Origin: Sphingomonas sp. Leaf339
Lineage (GTDB): Bacteria; Pseudomonadota; Alphaproteobacteria; Sphingomonadales; Sphingomonadaceae
Length of the DNA: 64,000 nt
Reading direction: 5' to 3'
NCBI RefSeq assembly: GCF_001426195.1
Contig: NZ_LMRS01000012.1
Span: 62,001-126,000, forward strand
The translations under genes and the position numbers were made by a program. The notes beneath the pieces are model-generated. The model had not been told where the DNA came from. It did no database searches and was given only the letters and a program-made list of their open reading frames with translations. Every line of letters begins with the position of its first letter. Within the stretch, counting starts at the first letter, position 1. Of the stretch, positions 1 through 9,063 are shown one piece after another.

Positions 1-897
1 CGACCCCTCAAGTGAGTCCTGCGGTGCCGCCCCTAAATCACGATGTGCGACTGTGGGCGAAAACCCCGCATCGCACAAGAACCTGCCGATACGTTCCGCG
101 ACATGAACCGACCTGTGTCTCCCTCCGGTACAGCCGATCGCGACGCTAACATATGCCTTTCCCTCCGCCCTGTAGCGCGGCAGCAACAGCGCCAGCAGTT
201 CCTCGATCCGCGACACCGCCGCTTCATAGGCGGGATCGGCCGCAACATAAGCAGCAACCGCCGGGTCCAGCCCAGTGCCGGGTTTCAGTGCCGGGTCCCA
301 ATGCGGATTGCGCAGGAAGCGCATGTCGAACACCAGATCGGCACCACGCGGCAAGCCCCGCGCGAAACCGAACGACGTGACCGACAACACCGGCTCGCCC
401 GCACGGTCGGCAAAGGTGGTGCGGATCTGCTGCGCCAGTTCGTGGGCCGAGAGCGTCGTCGTATCGGTCAGTCGGTTGGCGAAGTCGCGCAAGGGCGCCA
501 ACAGTTCGCGCTCACGGGCGATCCCGTCGCTTGCGGGTCGGTCTGGTGCCAGTGGATGCCGATGCCGCGTCTCCGCATAGCGGCGTTCCAGTTCGGCGTC
601 CGAGCATTCCAGGAAAAGCGTGCCGACGGACAGGCTCTGCATATCCTGCAACTGCCTGATCCGCTGGATGATCCGCGCTGGCTCAAAATCCCGTGTCCGC
701 GTGCCCAAACCTAACGCCAGTCGTTGACGTCGACCGTCGGCTCCCACCGGCAACGGCGCGTCGAGTAGCCGGTCGATCAAGATGAGTGGGAGATTGTCGA
801 CCACCTCCCAGCCAAGGTCTTCAAGCGTCTTCAACACCGTCGATTTGCCGGCTCCGGAAAGTCCTGTGACCAGCAGCACGTCCTGATGACCGATCAT
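1..897 (-). CDS. rapZ: RNase adapter protein RapZ (partial, runs off left edge)
   Basis: P-loop nucleotide-binding protein of the RapZ/YvcJ family. In enterobacteria RapZ binds glucosamine-6-phosphate and presents the sRNA GlmZ to RNase E; in alphaproteobacteria the target is not established. Translation of the minus strand from the ATG at 897 starts MIGHQDVLLVTGLSGAGKST, with the Walker A GLSGAGKS near residues 12-19. The C-terminal half keeps the family block IGCTGGRHRSVHVAERI and ends in HRDL. There is no stop before base 1; 299 codons are visible and the family is usually about 285-310 aa, so only a few residues should be missing. The start overlaps the hprK stop by 4 nt (ATGA), so translation is probably coupled. 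hprK-rapZ is the usual alphaproteobacterial order, normally followed by manX and ptsH, which would lie left of this window. Confidence 0.93.
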   Translation of the reverse strand, partial: MIGHQDVLLVTGLSGAGKSTVLKTLEDLGWEVVDNLPLILIDRLLDAPLPVGADGRRQRLALGLGTRTRDFEPARIIQRIRQLQDMQSLSVGTLFLECSDAELERRYAETRHRHPLAPDRPASDGIARERELLAPLRDFANRLTDTTTLSAHELAQQIRTTFADRAGEPVLSVTSFGFARGLPRGADLVFDMRFLRNPHWDPALKPGTGLDPAVAAYVAADPAYEAAVSRIEELLALLLPRYRAEGKAYVSVAIGCTGGRHRSVHVAERIGRFLCDAGFSPTVAHRDLGAAPQDSLEGS

Positions 898-1322
898 GCC
901 GGCATCTCCCGGCGTAGGGCGAGTTCGACCTTGATTGGTGCCGACACCATGAACGGGTCGAGCGTGAGCGTCCGAACCGGTCGCCCGGCGATCACGCGTG
1001 ACGTCGGTTCGGGCATCCGTTCCAGTTCTCCAAATAAACTTACGAGCAACGCCACGGGCGCCGCAGCCATAGCTGGGAGGTCGATGATGCCCAGCCCCCG
1101 CACCTCGATCCGTCCGGCGATCGTGGGGGGGGCGCTGGCGATCAGGCCGTCGTCGGACGCCGTTACCAGCGTGTAATCATCGCTCACCAAGATCGCGCCG
1201 CGATCGATCAGGCGCAGCGCGAGATCGGATTTGCCCGCACCCGACGGCCCCTCGATCATCACTGCCCGGCCGTCGATGGCGACGGTGGACGCGTGCAGCG
1301 TTTCGGTATCGGCTTCGCTCAT
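894..1322 (-). CDS. hprK: HPr kinase/phosphorylase, short alphaproteobacterial form
   Basis: Predicted to phosphorylate and dephosphorylate HPr of the nitrogen-type phosphotransferase system. It has 142 aa, against about 310 in Firmicutes, because alphaproteobacterial HprK lacks the N-terminal domain and keeps only the kinase core. Walker A GPSGAGKS lies at residues 25-32, preceded by an aspartate/glycine turn, and the family signature EVRGLGIID lies near residues 73-81. The gene sits 9 nt after the chvG stop and overlaps rapZ by 4 nt, so chvI-chvG-hprK-rapZ reads as one operon linking envelope stress to PTS signalling. The length is normal for the order, so this is not a truncation. Confidence 0.92.
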   Translation of the reverse strand: MSEADTETLHASTVAIDGRAVMIEGPSGAGKSDLALRLIDRGAILVSDDYTLVTASDDGLIASAPPTIAGRIEVRGLGIIDLPAMAAAPVALLVSLFGELERMPEPTSRVIAGRPVRTLTLDPFMVSAPIKVELALRREMPA

Positions 1323-1331
1323 CGATACGTC

Positions 1332-2909
1332 CTATGGGGCCGGATCGGCGGTCGGCAGGCGGACGACGAATCGGGCGCCGCCCGCTCCGCCTTCGCGCGG
1401 CTCGACCGCGATCGATCCGCCATGCCCCTCGACGATCGTTCGTGCAATGGCGAGACCCAATCCAGAGTGGCGGCCGAATGCCTCACCCTGCGGGCGGATC
1501 GATTGGAATCGGCGGAAGATGGCCTCGCGCGCCTCCTCCGGCACGCCCGGGCCTTCGTCTTCGACCTGCACCACCATCTCATCGGCATCGGCGGTGGCGA
1601 TGATCGCGACCTGCGCATCATCGGGTGAGAAGGACAGGGCGTTGTCGAGCAGGTTCTCGAACACCCGCTCCAGGCGCGCGCCCTCCCCGATGGTCAGCAA
1701 AAGCGTGTCCGGCGCCCGGTCGAAGTGAAAGCGGACGCCTCGTTCCACACCGCGCGCCTCACGCTGGGCGAGCAGTCCGGCGATCATCGCGCCGATATCG
1801 ACCGGTTCGAACTTAGCCCGGCTGAGCTGCGCGTCGAGCCGCGATGCGTCGGAAATGTCGGTGATGAGGCGATCAAGGCGATGCACATCGTCCTGGACGA
1901 TCGCCAGCAATTGCCGTTGCAGGTCGGGATCGCTGATCCGCCCCAGACCGTCCACGGCGGAACGGAGAGAGGCGAGGGGGTTCTTCATCTCGTGCGTCAC
2001 ATCGGCCGCGAACGCCTCGGTCGCGTCGATCCGCGCGCGCAGGGCCAGGCTCATGTCCGACAGCGCGCGAGCGAGCATGCCGAGCTCGTCACGACGTGAT
2101 GGCAAACGGGGCACCACCACCTCACGCGCGCGACCCAACCGGACTCGTACCGCTGCTCTTGCCAGCCGGCGTAGCGGCCGGACGATCGTCCGCGCCAGAA
2201 ACAACGACAGCAATACCGAAATGATCGTGACCACCAATAACACAACGCTCAGGCGCAACCGCTCCGTCCGGACGATTCGGGTAATGGTTCGCGCGTTGAC
2301 GGCGGTTAGTACGATGGCACCGCCGGGCATCGGCGATGCGGCGGTGATGACCGGCGTCCGGTCGGGTGCCCGCCATACCGTCGCGGCAACGTGGCCGGTT
2401 CGCGCCGTCCGCACCTCGGGCCAGTCGGACGGATCGGACCGTTCGCGATAAAGTGGCGGACGTGATGCGCCGACGATTGTATCGATTCCGCCGTCCAACA
2501 GGCGGGCGACACGTTGGTCGATCCCCTCGCGATCGGGGTCTTGCAACTGAAAATTATCGACACCGAGCGCGCGGCTGTCGAGGGCCATGCCATCAGGGCC
2601 CAGCACCCTGATGCGGGCACCCGTGTCGCGCGCCAGTCTCGAGAGCAGGGCAAGATGGAGCGGACGCGGCGCTGCCGCCAGCGCCTCGGCGATCAGCCGC
2701 GCCTCTCGCGTCGCCTGCTCGACGCTGTTGTCGACGGTCCGCGATCGATAGCTGTCGAGATAGAAGAACCCGCCCGCCAGCAACAGCAGCGCGATGATGT
2801 TGACCGCCAGGATGCGCCGCGTAAGCGATACCCGCCCCGACCACCGGAGCGCCAGATCGCCGCCATCGTCCGGCGCGGGCTCATTCCTCGGAAAAGCGAT
2901 AGCCGGCAC
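1332..2909 (-). CDS. chvG: ChvG/ExoS-type sensor histidine kinase
   Basis: Inner-membrane sensor kinase, 525 aa, partner of the adjacent ChvI regulator. A first membrane segment lies near residues 30-52 ([19 protein letters not shown]), followed by a periplasmic region of about 170 residues, a second membrane segment near 218-243, a HAMP linker, a HisKA domain with the phospho-acceptor in [11 protein letters not shown] near residue 305, and a HATPase domain with N-box [10 protein letters not shown] and G-box DEGPGVP. In rhizobia and Agrobacterium, ChvG with periplasmic ExoR senses acid and envelope stress; no ExoR gene is visible here. The ATG at 2909 gives a 29-nt overlap with chvI, long but compatible with coupling; no later in-frame ATG precedes the first membrane segment. 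All catalytic boxes appear intact. Confidence 0.92.
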   Translation of the reverse strand: MPAIAFPRNEPAPDDGGDLALRWSGRVSLTRRILAVNIIALLLLAGGFFYLDSYRSRTVDNSVEQATREARLIAEALAAAPRPLHLALLSRLARDTGARIRVLGPDGMALDSRALGVDNFQLQDPDREGIDQRVARLLDGGIDTIVGASRPPLYRERSDPSDWPEVRTARTGHVAATVWRAPDRTPVITAASPMPGGAIVLTAVNARTITRIVRTERLRLSVVLLVVTIISVLLSLFLARTIVRPLRRLARAAVRVRLGRAREVVVPRLPSRRDELGMLARALSDMSLALRARIDATEAFAADVTHEMKNPLASLRSAVDGLGRISDPDLQRQLLAIVQDDVHRLDRLITDISDASRLDAQLSRAKFEPVDIGAMIAGLLAQREARGVERGVRFHFDRAPDTLLLTIGEGARLERVFENLLDNALSFSPDDAQVAIIATADADEMVVQVEDEGPGVPEEAREAIFRRFQSIRPQGEAFGRHSGLGLAIARTIVEGHGGSIAVEPREGGAGGARFVVRLPTADPAP

Positions 2910-3585
2910 CGTAGAGGGTTTCGATCGAATCGAATTCGGGATCGACCGCGCGGAACTTGCGCCGTACGCGTTTGATGTGACTGTCGATCGTCCGGTCGTC
3001 GACGTAGATGTCGTCCTGATACGCCGCGTCCATCAACTGGTTGCGGGTCTTTACCACACCGGGGCGCTGCGCCAGCGTTTCGAGGATCAGGAATTCGGTG
3101 ACGGTCAGCGTCACGGCTTCGCCGTTCCACAGCGTGCGATGCCGGGCAGGGTCCATCATCAACCGTCCGCGTTCCAAGGCTGGGGCGGCTTCCTCACCAT
3201 TTCCGCCGGCGGGAGCAGCCGGTTCGGCGCGCCGTAGGATGGCGCGGATGCGGGCGATCAGTAGACGTTGGGAGAAGGGCTTTGCGATGTAATCGTCCGC
3301 CCCCATCGCCAGGCCCAGTGCCTCGTCCAATTCGTCGTCCTTGGACGTCAGGAAAATGACTGGCGTTGATTGTTTTTCCCGCAGGCGACGTAGAAGTTCC
3401 AACCCGTCCATTCGCGGCATCTTAATGTCGAAGACCGCCAGATCGGGTGGATTGTCCGCCAGCGCCTTCAGCGCGGCCTCCCCGTCCGAATATACGCGGG
3501 TCAGGAACCCCTCGGCCTGAAGGGCGATCGAAACCGAAGTCAGGATGTTGCGGTCGTCGTCGACGAGCGCGATCGTTGCCGTCAT
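2881..3585 (-). CDS. chvI: ChvI-type OmpR-family response regulator
   Basis: DNA-binding response regulator of 234 aa. The N-terminal receiver has the acidic pair DDD at 9-11, phospho-acceptor Asp53 in [10 protein letters not shown] and the conserved lysine in IAKPF. The C-terminal winged helix shows a typical transactivation-loop region ([17 protein letters not shown]). It is first in the minus-strand run chvI-chvG-hprK-rapZ. The spacer 3586-3686 to the divergent hydrolase must hold its promoter; no clear -35/-10 could be picked by eye. In many relatives pckA lies divergently upstream, but here that place is taken by an alpha/beta hydrolase. Confidence 0.94.
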   Translation of the reverse strand: MTATIALVDDDRNILTSVSIALQAEGFLTRVYSDGEAALKALADNPPDLAVFDIKMPRMDGLELLRRLREKQSTPVIFLTSKDDELDEALGLAMGADDYIAKPFSQRLLIARIRAILRRAEPAAPAGGNGEEAAPALERGRLMMDPARHRTLWNGEAVTLTVTEFLILETLAQRPGVVKTRNQLMDAAYQDDIYVDDRTIDSHIKRVRRKFRAVDPEFDSIETLYGAGYRFSEE

Positions 3586-3686
3586 GTACCGCTCCTAGTC
3601 GAAAGCCGGAGCCTGCTCAATCGTCCGTCGCCTGCTCGATCAAGACGGGGTCGCGCGCGGCGTTCGCCTGACATAAGAGCATCGCC

Positions 3687-4448
3687 ATGATGACCGATAT
3701 GCCCCCCACCCAGTTCGTCCCCAGTTTCGATGGCGTCCGCATCGCGTGGCGCGAGATGGGGGAGGGGCGGCCGGTCGTTCTTATCCACGGCTATTTCTCC
3801 GATGCCTATACGAATTGGATACGATACGGGCACGCCGCCGCTATCGCTGCAAAAGGATACCGGGTCATCATGCCGGATCTGCGCGCGCATGGCGAAAGTG
3901 AGAAGCCGCATGACGCCAGCGCCTATCCGCGCGATGCGCTTACGCGGGACGGACATGCGCTGATCGCGCATCTAGGCCTGACCGATTACGATCTGGGCGG
4001 TTACTCGCTTGGCGCACGCACCACGTCGCGGATGATCGCCACGGGGGCGACACCGACGCGGCTGGTTTTTGCCGGCATGGGGCTTGAGGGCCTGACCGAC
4101 ACCGATCGACGCGCGGGTCATTTCCGCCATATCCTGACCCATCTCGGCGAGCATGAGCGCGGCAGCCCGGAATGGCTGGCCGAGGCTTTCCTAAAAACCA
4201 CCAAGGGTGATCCCGTCGCTTTGCTGGGCATCCTCGACACCTTTATCGATACGCCGCTTGCCACGATCGAGGCGTTTGCCCAGCCCACGCTGGTCGTCGC
4301 CGGCGTCGAGGATCATGACAACGGATCGGCCGCGGCCCTAGCGGACGTGCTGCCGCACGCACGTTTCGTCGAGGTGCCGGGTGGCCATATGAGCTCTGTC
4401 GCCAAACCGGAACTCGGCCGCGCGATCGCCGAGTTTCTGGCAGCCTGA
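3687..4448 (+). CDS. alpha/beta fold hydrolase
   Basis: Soluble hydrolase of 253 aa with no signal peptide. The fold is shown by the oxyanion motif HGYFSD at 34-39, the nucleophile elbow GYSLGA with Ser107, an acid candidate in GVEDHDN near 209-213 and the histidine in PGGHMSS near 235. The substrate cannot be deduced; the family includes esterases, lactonases and haloperoxidase-like enzymes. Two consecutive ATG codons (3687, 3690) start the frame, so the start could be either. It is divergent from chvI, and the downstream M2 peptidase begins 66 nt later on the same strand with its own ribosome-binding site. Confidence 0.85.
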   Translation: MMTDMPPTQFVPSFDGVRIAWREMGEGRPVVLIHGYFSDAYTNWIRYGHAAAIAAKGYRVIMPDLRAHGESEKPHDASAYPRDALTRDGHALIAHLGLTDYDLGGYSLGARTTSRMIATGATPTRLVFAGMGLEGLTDTDRRAGHFRHILTHLGEHERGSPEWLAEAFLKTTKGDPVALLGILDTFIDTPLATIEAFAQPTLVVAGVEDHDNGSAAALADVLPHARFVEVPGGHMSSVAKPELGRAIAEFLAA

Positions 4449-4514
4449 CTGTCGATTGCTTGACCGATCGCGGTCGCGCGCCGATGCACGGCGCCTGAGA
4501 TAAAAAGGAAAGAC

Positions 4515-6341
4515 ATGATCCGCATCACCGCTTCCCTTGCCGTGCTGGCGGCCGCCCTCGCGACGACGTCGGCGCCGGCGCAACAGCCTACGGATGCCAC
4601 GACCGCCACGGCGGCGCAGGCTGACGCGTTCATCGCCGATGCCGAACGCCAGCTGGCGGCGGTGTCCGTGCCGGTGAACCAGATCAACTGGGTCAATGCG
4701 ACCTACATCACCGACGATACCGACACTTTAGCGGCCCGCGCCAACGCTCAGACGACCGAGCTGCAGGTAAAGCTCGCCGGCGAGGCGGCTCGTTATGCCC
4801 GCGCGCCGGGTCTGTCCCCCGACACACGCCGTAAGCTCGACCTGCTTCGCGGTGGCATCACGCTGCCGGCGGCGGCCACACCCGGTGCGGCGGACGAACT
4901 GGCGACGCTGACCACCCGGATGTCGTCATCCTATGGCAAGGGCCGTGGAATGCTCGATGGCAAACCGATCAACGGATCGGATATCGAGGCGGCGATGGGC
5001 GTGACCCGCGATCCCGCTAAGCTGCGCGAGATGTGGACTAGCTGGCATGACAATGTCGGTGCGCCGATGCGGGCGGATTATGCCCGGATGAGCGATCTCG
5101 CCAATGCCGGAGCAAAGGGCCTTGGATACGCCGACACCGGCGCACTGTGGCGATCGGGTTACGACATGGCGCCGGACGAATTCGCCGCCACCACCGATCG
5201 CATCTGGAAGGAAGTGGAGCCGCTCTATCTCGCACTACACACCTATGTGCGCTGGAAACTGAACGAGAAATACGGTGATGCCGTCCAGTCGAAGACCGGA
5301 CCGATCCGTTCCGATCTGCTCGGCAACATGTGGGCGCAGGAATGGGGCAATATCTATGACATCGTCGCGCCGGCCGGCGCCGGCGATCTGGGATTTGACA
5401 CCGGCGATCTGTTGAAGGCCAAGGGATATGATCCCGTCCGCATGGTGAAGCAGGGCGAGGGGTTCTATTCCTCGCTCGGCTTCGCGCCCCTGCCCGACAC
5501 GTTTTGGCAGCGGTCGCAGATCGTCAAGCCGGCCGATCGCGAGGTGATCTGTCACGCATCGGCGTGGGATATCGACAATGCCGACGACATCCGCATCAAG
5601 ATGTGCACCAAAGTGAACGGGGACGATTTCGTCACGATCCATCACGAACTCGGCCACAATTACTATCAACGCGCCTACAAGGCGCAGCCGTTCCTTTATA
5701 AGAACGGCGCGAATGATGGTTTTCACGAGGCGATCGGCGATACCGTCGCCCTGTCGATCACACCCGATTATCTGGTCAACATCGGTCTGCTCGATCGCGC
5801 CAAGGTACCCAGCGCCGACAAGGATGTCGGATTGCTGCTCCGGCAGGCGATGGACAAGGTCGCATTCCTTCCGTTCGGTCTGCTAATCGACAAGTGGCGC
5901 TGGAAGGTGTTCTCGGGCGAGATCAAGCCGACCGGTTATCAGGCGGGCTGGGATGCGCTGCGCCTGCAATATCAGGGCGTCGCGCCTCCGGTTGCGCGTG
6001 ACGAGACGAAGTTCGATCCCGGCGCGAAATACCATATCCCGGCGGGTGTGCCGTACACGCGGTACTTCCTGGCCCGCGTGCTACAGTTCCAATTCTATCA
6101 GGCGGCATGCAAGCAAGCGGGTTGGAAGGGGCCGCTGCATCGCTGCTCGTTCTACGGCAACAAGGATGTCGGTCAGCGCCTGAACGCCATGCTCGCCATG
6201 GGTCAGTCGAAGCCGTGGCCCGATGCCCTCCAGGTGTTCACTGGTAGTCGAGAGATGAGCGGAAAAGCGATGATTGCCTATTTCGCACCGTTGAAGAAGT
6301 GGCTGGATACACAGAACCGGGGTAAGCCCCAGGGCTGGTAA
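4515..6341 (+). CDS. M2 family metallopeptidase (peptidyl-dipeptidase A, ACE-like)
   Basis: Secreted zinc peptidase of 608 aa related to angiotensin-converting enzyme, predicted to release dipeptides from peptide C-termini in the periplasm. A signal peptide covers about residues 1-22 (hydrophobic ITASLAVLAAALATT, then APAQQ). The gluzincin motif HHELGHNYYQ sits near residues 375-384 (HExxH), and the third zinc ligand is in FHEAIGD near 403. The ribosome-binding site AAAGGAAAG lies just before the ATG. Length matches bacterial ACE homologues. It appears to be monocistronic: a strong inverted repeat follows, then convergent genes. With the S9 peptidase and PepA in this window it fits the peptide-scavenging habit of sphingomonads. 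Confidence 0.94.
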   Translation: MIRITASLAVLAAALATTSAPAQQPTDATTATAAQADAFIADAERQLAAVSVPVNQINWVNATYITDDTDTLAARANAQTTELQVKLAGEAARYARAPGLSPDTRRKLDLLRGGITLPAAATPGAADELATLTTRMSSSYGKGRGMLDGKPINGSDIEAAMGVTRDPAKLREMWTSWHDNVGAPMRADYARMSDLANAGAKGLGYADTGALWRSGYDMAPDEFAATTDRIWKEVEPLYLALHTYVRWKLNEKYGDAVQSKTGPIRSDLLGNMWAQEWGNIYDIVAPAGAGDLGFDTGDLLKAKGYDPVRMVKQGEGFYSSLGFAPLPDTFWQRSQIVKPADREVICHASAWDIDNADDIRIKMCTKVNGDDFVTIHHELGHNYYQRAYKAQPFLYKNGANDGFHEAIGDTVALSITPDYLVNIGLLDRAKVPSADKDVGLLLRQAMDKVAFLPFGLLIDKWRWKVFSGEIKPTGYQAGWDALRLQYQGVAPPVARDETKFDPGAKYHIPAGVPYTRYFLARVLQFQFYQAACKQAGWKGPLHRCSFYGNKDVGQRLNAMLAMGQSKPWPDALQVFTGSREMSGKAMIAYFAPLKKWLDTQNRGKPQGW

Positions 6342-6350
6342 CGCTGTGGC

Positions 6351-6390
6351 TATTGCTCGACGGCCGGGAGTAACCCGTCGTCGAGCAATA
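6351..6390 (+). terminator. inverted repeat downstream of the M2 peptidase, probable terminator
   Basis: A perfect 12-bp inverted repeat (TATTGCTCGACG / CGTCGAGCAATA) has arms at 6351-6362 and 6379-6390 with a 16-nt loop. It lies 9 nt after the peptidase stop and 41 nt before the end of the convergent gene. There is no U-tract on either side, so it may work bidirectionally with a factor, or serve as an RNA 3'-end stabiliser. Confidence 0.55.
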
Positions 6391-6431
6391 TCACATCACA
6401 CCGACCTCTACGAACTCAGGCTCGTTGTGCC

Positions 6432-6905
6432 TTATGCCTTATCGGGAACGGTATTTTCGTCCACGATGCCGTTTTTGAACGACGCCGACGAATCCTTGCC
6501 ATCAGGCTGATGCGCCAGCTTCTTCGGCTTTGCCGGATCGCCGGGCTTCGCCGAACTGCCCTTAAGGGTCAGCAAGGCGGCGGCCGCACCCGCTGCGGCC
6601 AGACCACCCGCAATCGCCGCGGCGCCCCACTTGCCGCCGACCATGTCGACTGCGCTCTTCTTCGGTGCCGAGGCCCGGCTCGATGACTTTTTCGTCGTCG
6701 GAGTGGCTGCCGGGCGCTTGGTCGCGCGCGGCTTGGGGGGTGCCTTCGCCGCTGCGGCTGGCTTGGCAGACGCTGCCGCGTCGTCGGTCTTCGCCTTGGC
6801 GGCGCGCGGCTTGGCAGCGGCGGATTTGGCCGGCGTCGTCGAGCGACGAAGCGCGGGCTTCTTGGCGGGCGTGTCGGCGGTAGCGGGCGTGTCGGCGTCG
6901 GCCAT
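6432..6905 (-). CDS. Ala/Lys/Pro-rich basic protein with one membrane segment
   Basis: Hypothetical protein of 157 aa that I cannot assign to a named family. Residues 1-85 are low-complexity Ala, Lys, Pro, Thr and Arg (AAKPRAAKAKT type repeats), like histone H1 tails or nucleoid-associated tails. Residues 93-114 (GAAAIAGGLAAAGAAAALL) form a glycine/alanine-rich hydrophobic stretch that may cross the membrane. The remaining 40 residues are hydrophilic. One reading is a membrane protein with a long positive cytoplasmic tail that could touch DNA or phospholipid. The ATG at 6905 is well placed and the opposite-strand reading frame has less typical composition. The low-complexity region makes homology-based naming unreliable. 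Confidence 0.72.
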   Translation of the reverse strand: MADADTPATADTPAKKPALRRSTTPAKSAAAKPRAAKAKTDDAAASAKPAAAAKAPPKPRATKRPAATPTTKKSSSRASAPKKSAVDMVGGKWGAAAIAGGLAAAGAAAALLTLKGSSAKPGDPAKPKKLAHQPDGKDSSASFKNGIVDENTVPDKA

Positions 6906-6987
6906 GGTCGGCTCCCTCGGAAAAATGGTTCCGGGAGCGTAACGCCATTGTCACGCGATGGTTGCGAGTCAGTCTGTCCGACTTCCC

Positions 6988-8424
6988 TTAGCGGAAAGGG
7001 GGTTCGTTGAACGCGCGCAATTTGCGGCTGTGCAATTTTGCCCCTTCCAAACGCAACTGTTCGCACGCTTCGATGCCGATCCGCATGTGCTCGCTGATCG
7101 CCCTTTCATAGAAGCGGTTCGCCTGGCCGGGCAGTTTGAGTTCGCCGTGCAGCGGCTTGTCGGACACGCACAGCAACGTGCCGTAAGGTACACGAAAGCG
7201 ATAACCCTGCGCCGCGATCGTGGCGGACTCCATATCGATCCCGACCGCCCGCGACAGCGAGAAACGAAGCGCCGACCGCGAATAGCGCAACTCCCAGTTT
7301 CGATCGTCGGTCGTCACGATCGTCCCCGTCCGCAGCCGCCGCTTCAGTTCATCGCCCGACTGGCCCGATACGATCTCTGCCGCCTTGGCCATCGCCACCT
7401 GTACCTCGGCGATGGCCGGTACGGGGATTTCGGGCGGCAGCACGTCGTCAAGCACATGATCGTCGCGCAGGTACGCATGCGCCAGAACATAATCGCCGAT
7501 GCGCTGCGACGGACGCAGGCCGCCGCAATGGCCGATCATCAACCACGCTTCGGGCCGCATCACGGCCAGATGATCGCAGATCGTCTTGGCGTTGGATGGC
7601 CCGACGCCGATGTTGACGAGCGTGATCCCCGTGCCGTCTGCCGCCATCAGGTGATAGGCAGGCATTTGATGCCGCCGCCACGCGCTGTCGGTGACGAGCT
7701 TGTCGACGTCCTCGGGCCGCTCAATCACGATGCCGCCTGCTCCCGACAGCGCGGTGAAGCGGCTGTCCGGTGCCAGTTGCGATGCGCCCCAACGAACGAA
7801 TTCATCGACATAGCGGTGATAATTCGTGAACAGGACGAACCGCTGAACATGTTCAGCCGGAGTGCCCATGTAATGCCGTAGTCGGGCCAGACTGAAATCG
7901 GTGCGAAGACCGTCGAACAGCGCCAATGGCCGCGTGCCATCCGCCGACATCCACAGGCCATCGGCAATTTCATCACCGATATGCGCCAGTTCGGTCGCCG
8001 GAAAGAACCGCGCCAGTTCGGATGCGGACACCTCGTCGAGGCTCAGCGCATGGCCGGGATCGAGCACATAGGGAAACGGGATTTCCTGGCGCCCCGGCAC
8101 CGCTTCGACGGTAACCTGATAATCCTCGATCAGCAGGTCGAGCTGTTCGATTAGATAATCCGCAAAGATCGCCGGCTTGGTCACGCTGATCCGGTATTCG
8201 CCCGCCGACACCAGTCGTCCGAACGATCGCAGCGGGGCAGGGCGGCCGTGCTCGCCCGCGAAGGACAGGCGGATTTCGGGATAGGCGAACGATCCGTCCA
8301 AGCGCGCCGCGGCATCGGGCACCGTGCGGTTCGTCAAATAAGCGGTCAGCGCCGCCTGTAATCGGGTAACGGAGGCGGTGTAGAGGCGGTCAAGCTCGGC
8401 GACGATTTGGGTAGCGGTCTGCAT
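6988..8424 (-). CDS. amn: AMP nucleosidase
   Basis: Cytoplasmic enzyme of 478 aa that hydrolyses AMP to adenine and ribose 5-phosphate, controlling the adenylate pool. The N-terminal Amn-specific domain covers about residues 1-175. The C-terminal phosphorylase-like catalytic domain includes GGIVIERPEDVDKLV, IGVGPSNAKTICDHLAVMRP, MIGHCGGLRPSQ and the late block RAVGIDMESATIAAQGYRF. Length agrees with the E. coli enzyme (484 aa). The ATG at 8424 follows a long spacer from the peroxiredoxin stop at 8490 on the same strand. Purine salvage recurs in this window with guaB and ahcY, but these genes are not linked. Confidence 0.95.
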   Translation of the reverse strand: MQTATQIVAELDRLYTASVTRLQAALTAYLTNRTVPDAAARLDGSFAYPEIRLSFAGEHGRPAPLRSFGRLVSAGEYRISVTKPAIFADYLIEQLDLLIEDYQVTVEAVPGRQEIPFPYVLDPGHALSLDEVSASELARFFPATELAHIGDEIADGLWMSADGTRPLALFDGLRTDFSLARLRHYMGTPAEHVQRFVLFTNYHRYVDEFVRWGASQLAPDSRFTALSGAGGIVIERPEDVDKLVTDSAWRRHQMPAYHLMAADGTGITLVNIGVGPSNAKTICDHLAVMRPEAWLMIGHCGGLRPSQRIGDYVLAHAYLRDDHVLDDVLPPEIPVPAIAEVQVAMAKAAEIVSGQSGDELKRRLRTGTIVTTDDRNWELRYSRSALRFSLSRAVGIDMESATIAAQGYRFRVPYGTLLCVSDKPLHGELKLPGQANRFYERAISEHMRIGIEACEQLRLEGAKLHSRKLRAFNEPPFR

Positions 8425-8489
8425 CGGCAGGGGGTAAGCGTCGGCGATGACGGAGGCAAGACGCCACCGCCATCGCCGATACGCCGGGA

Positions 8490-8969
8490 TCAGATCTGGT
8501 CGAGCAGATATTCCGCCGAGCTGACCTTAAACTCGCCGGGCTGTTCGACGTGCAATTGCTTCACCACGCCGTCCTCGACCAGCATCGAATAACGCTGGCT
8601 ACGGATGCCGAGGCCAAACTTGGTGCCGTCCATCGTCAATCCGACCGCCTTGGCGAAATCGCCATTGCCGTCGGCCAGCATCGTGACGCCCTCGGCGCCA
8701 TTTTCCTTCGACCATGCCTGCAGGACGAACGGGTCGTTCACCGCTGTGCAGGCAATTTCATCGACGCCTTTGGCGGCCAGTTCGTCCGCCTTGCCCAGAA
8801 AGCCCGGCAGATGCTGGGCAGAGCAGGTCGGCGTGAACGCACCAGGCACCGCGAACAGCGCGACCGTGCGTCCAGCGAAATAATCCGCGACCTTTACCTG
8901 ATCGGGGCCATCGGCCGTTACCTTCACGAGCGTTGCCTCAGGCAGGCGGTCACCGACATTGATCGTCAT
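8490..8969 (-). CDS. peroxiredoxin (Prx5/AhpE-like, thioredoxin-fold)
   Basis: Thiol peroxidase of 159 aa that reduces hydrogen peroxide and organic hydroperoxides. The peroxidatic-cysteine signature VPGAFTPTCSAQHLPGF is near residues 40-56. A second cysteine occurs in DEIACTAVND, so the resolving mechanism could be one-Cys (glutaredoxin/GSH-dependent) or atypical two-Cys. Length and the DGTKFGLGIRSQRYSMLVEDG block match the Prx5 subfamily. The ribosome-binding site AGGAG precedes the ATG at 8969. It is divergent from yqgE; the 94-bp spacer 8970-9063 must carry both promoters. Confidence 0.92.
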   Translation of the reverse strand: MTINVGDRLPEATLVKVTADGPDQVKVADYFAGRTVALFAVPGAFTPTCSAQHLPGFLGKADELAAKGVDEIACTAVNDPFVLQAWSKENGAEGVTMLADGNGDFAKAVGLTMDGTKFGLGIRSQRYSMLVEDGVVKQLHVEQPGEFKVSSAEYLLDQI

Positions 8970-9063
8970 ACTGTTCTCCTTTGGGACTGCGACGCGATGT
9001 CATCGTGTCGCGGCGCTATTTCAAGCGTGGCGATGAAGAGACTGACCGGCTATCTAGCTAGGT

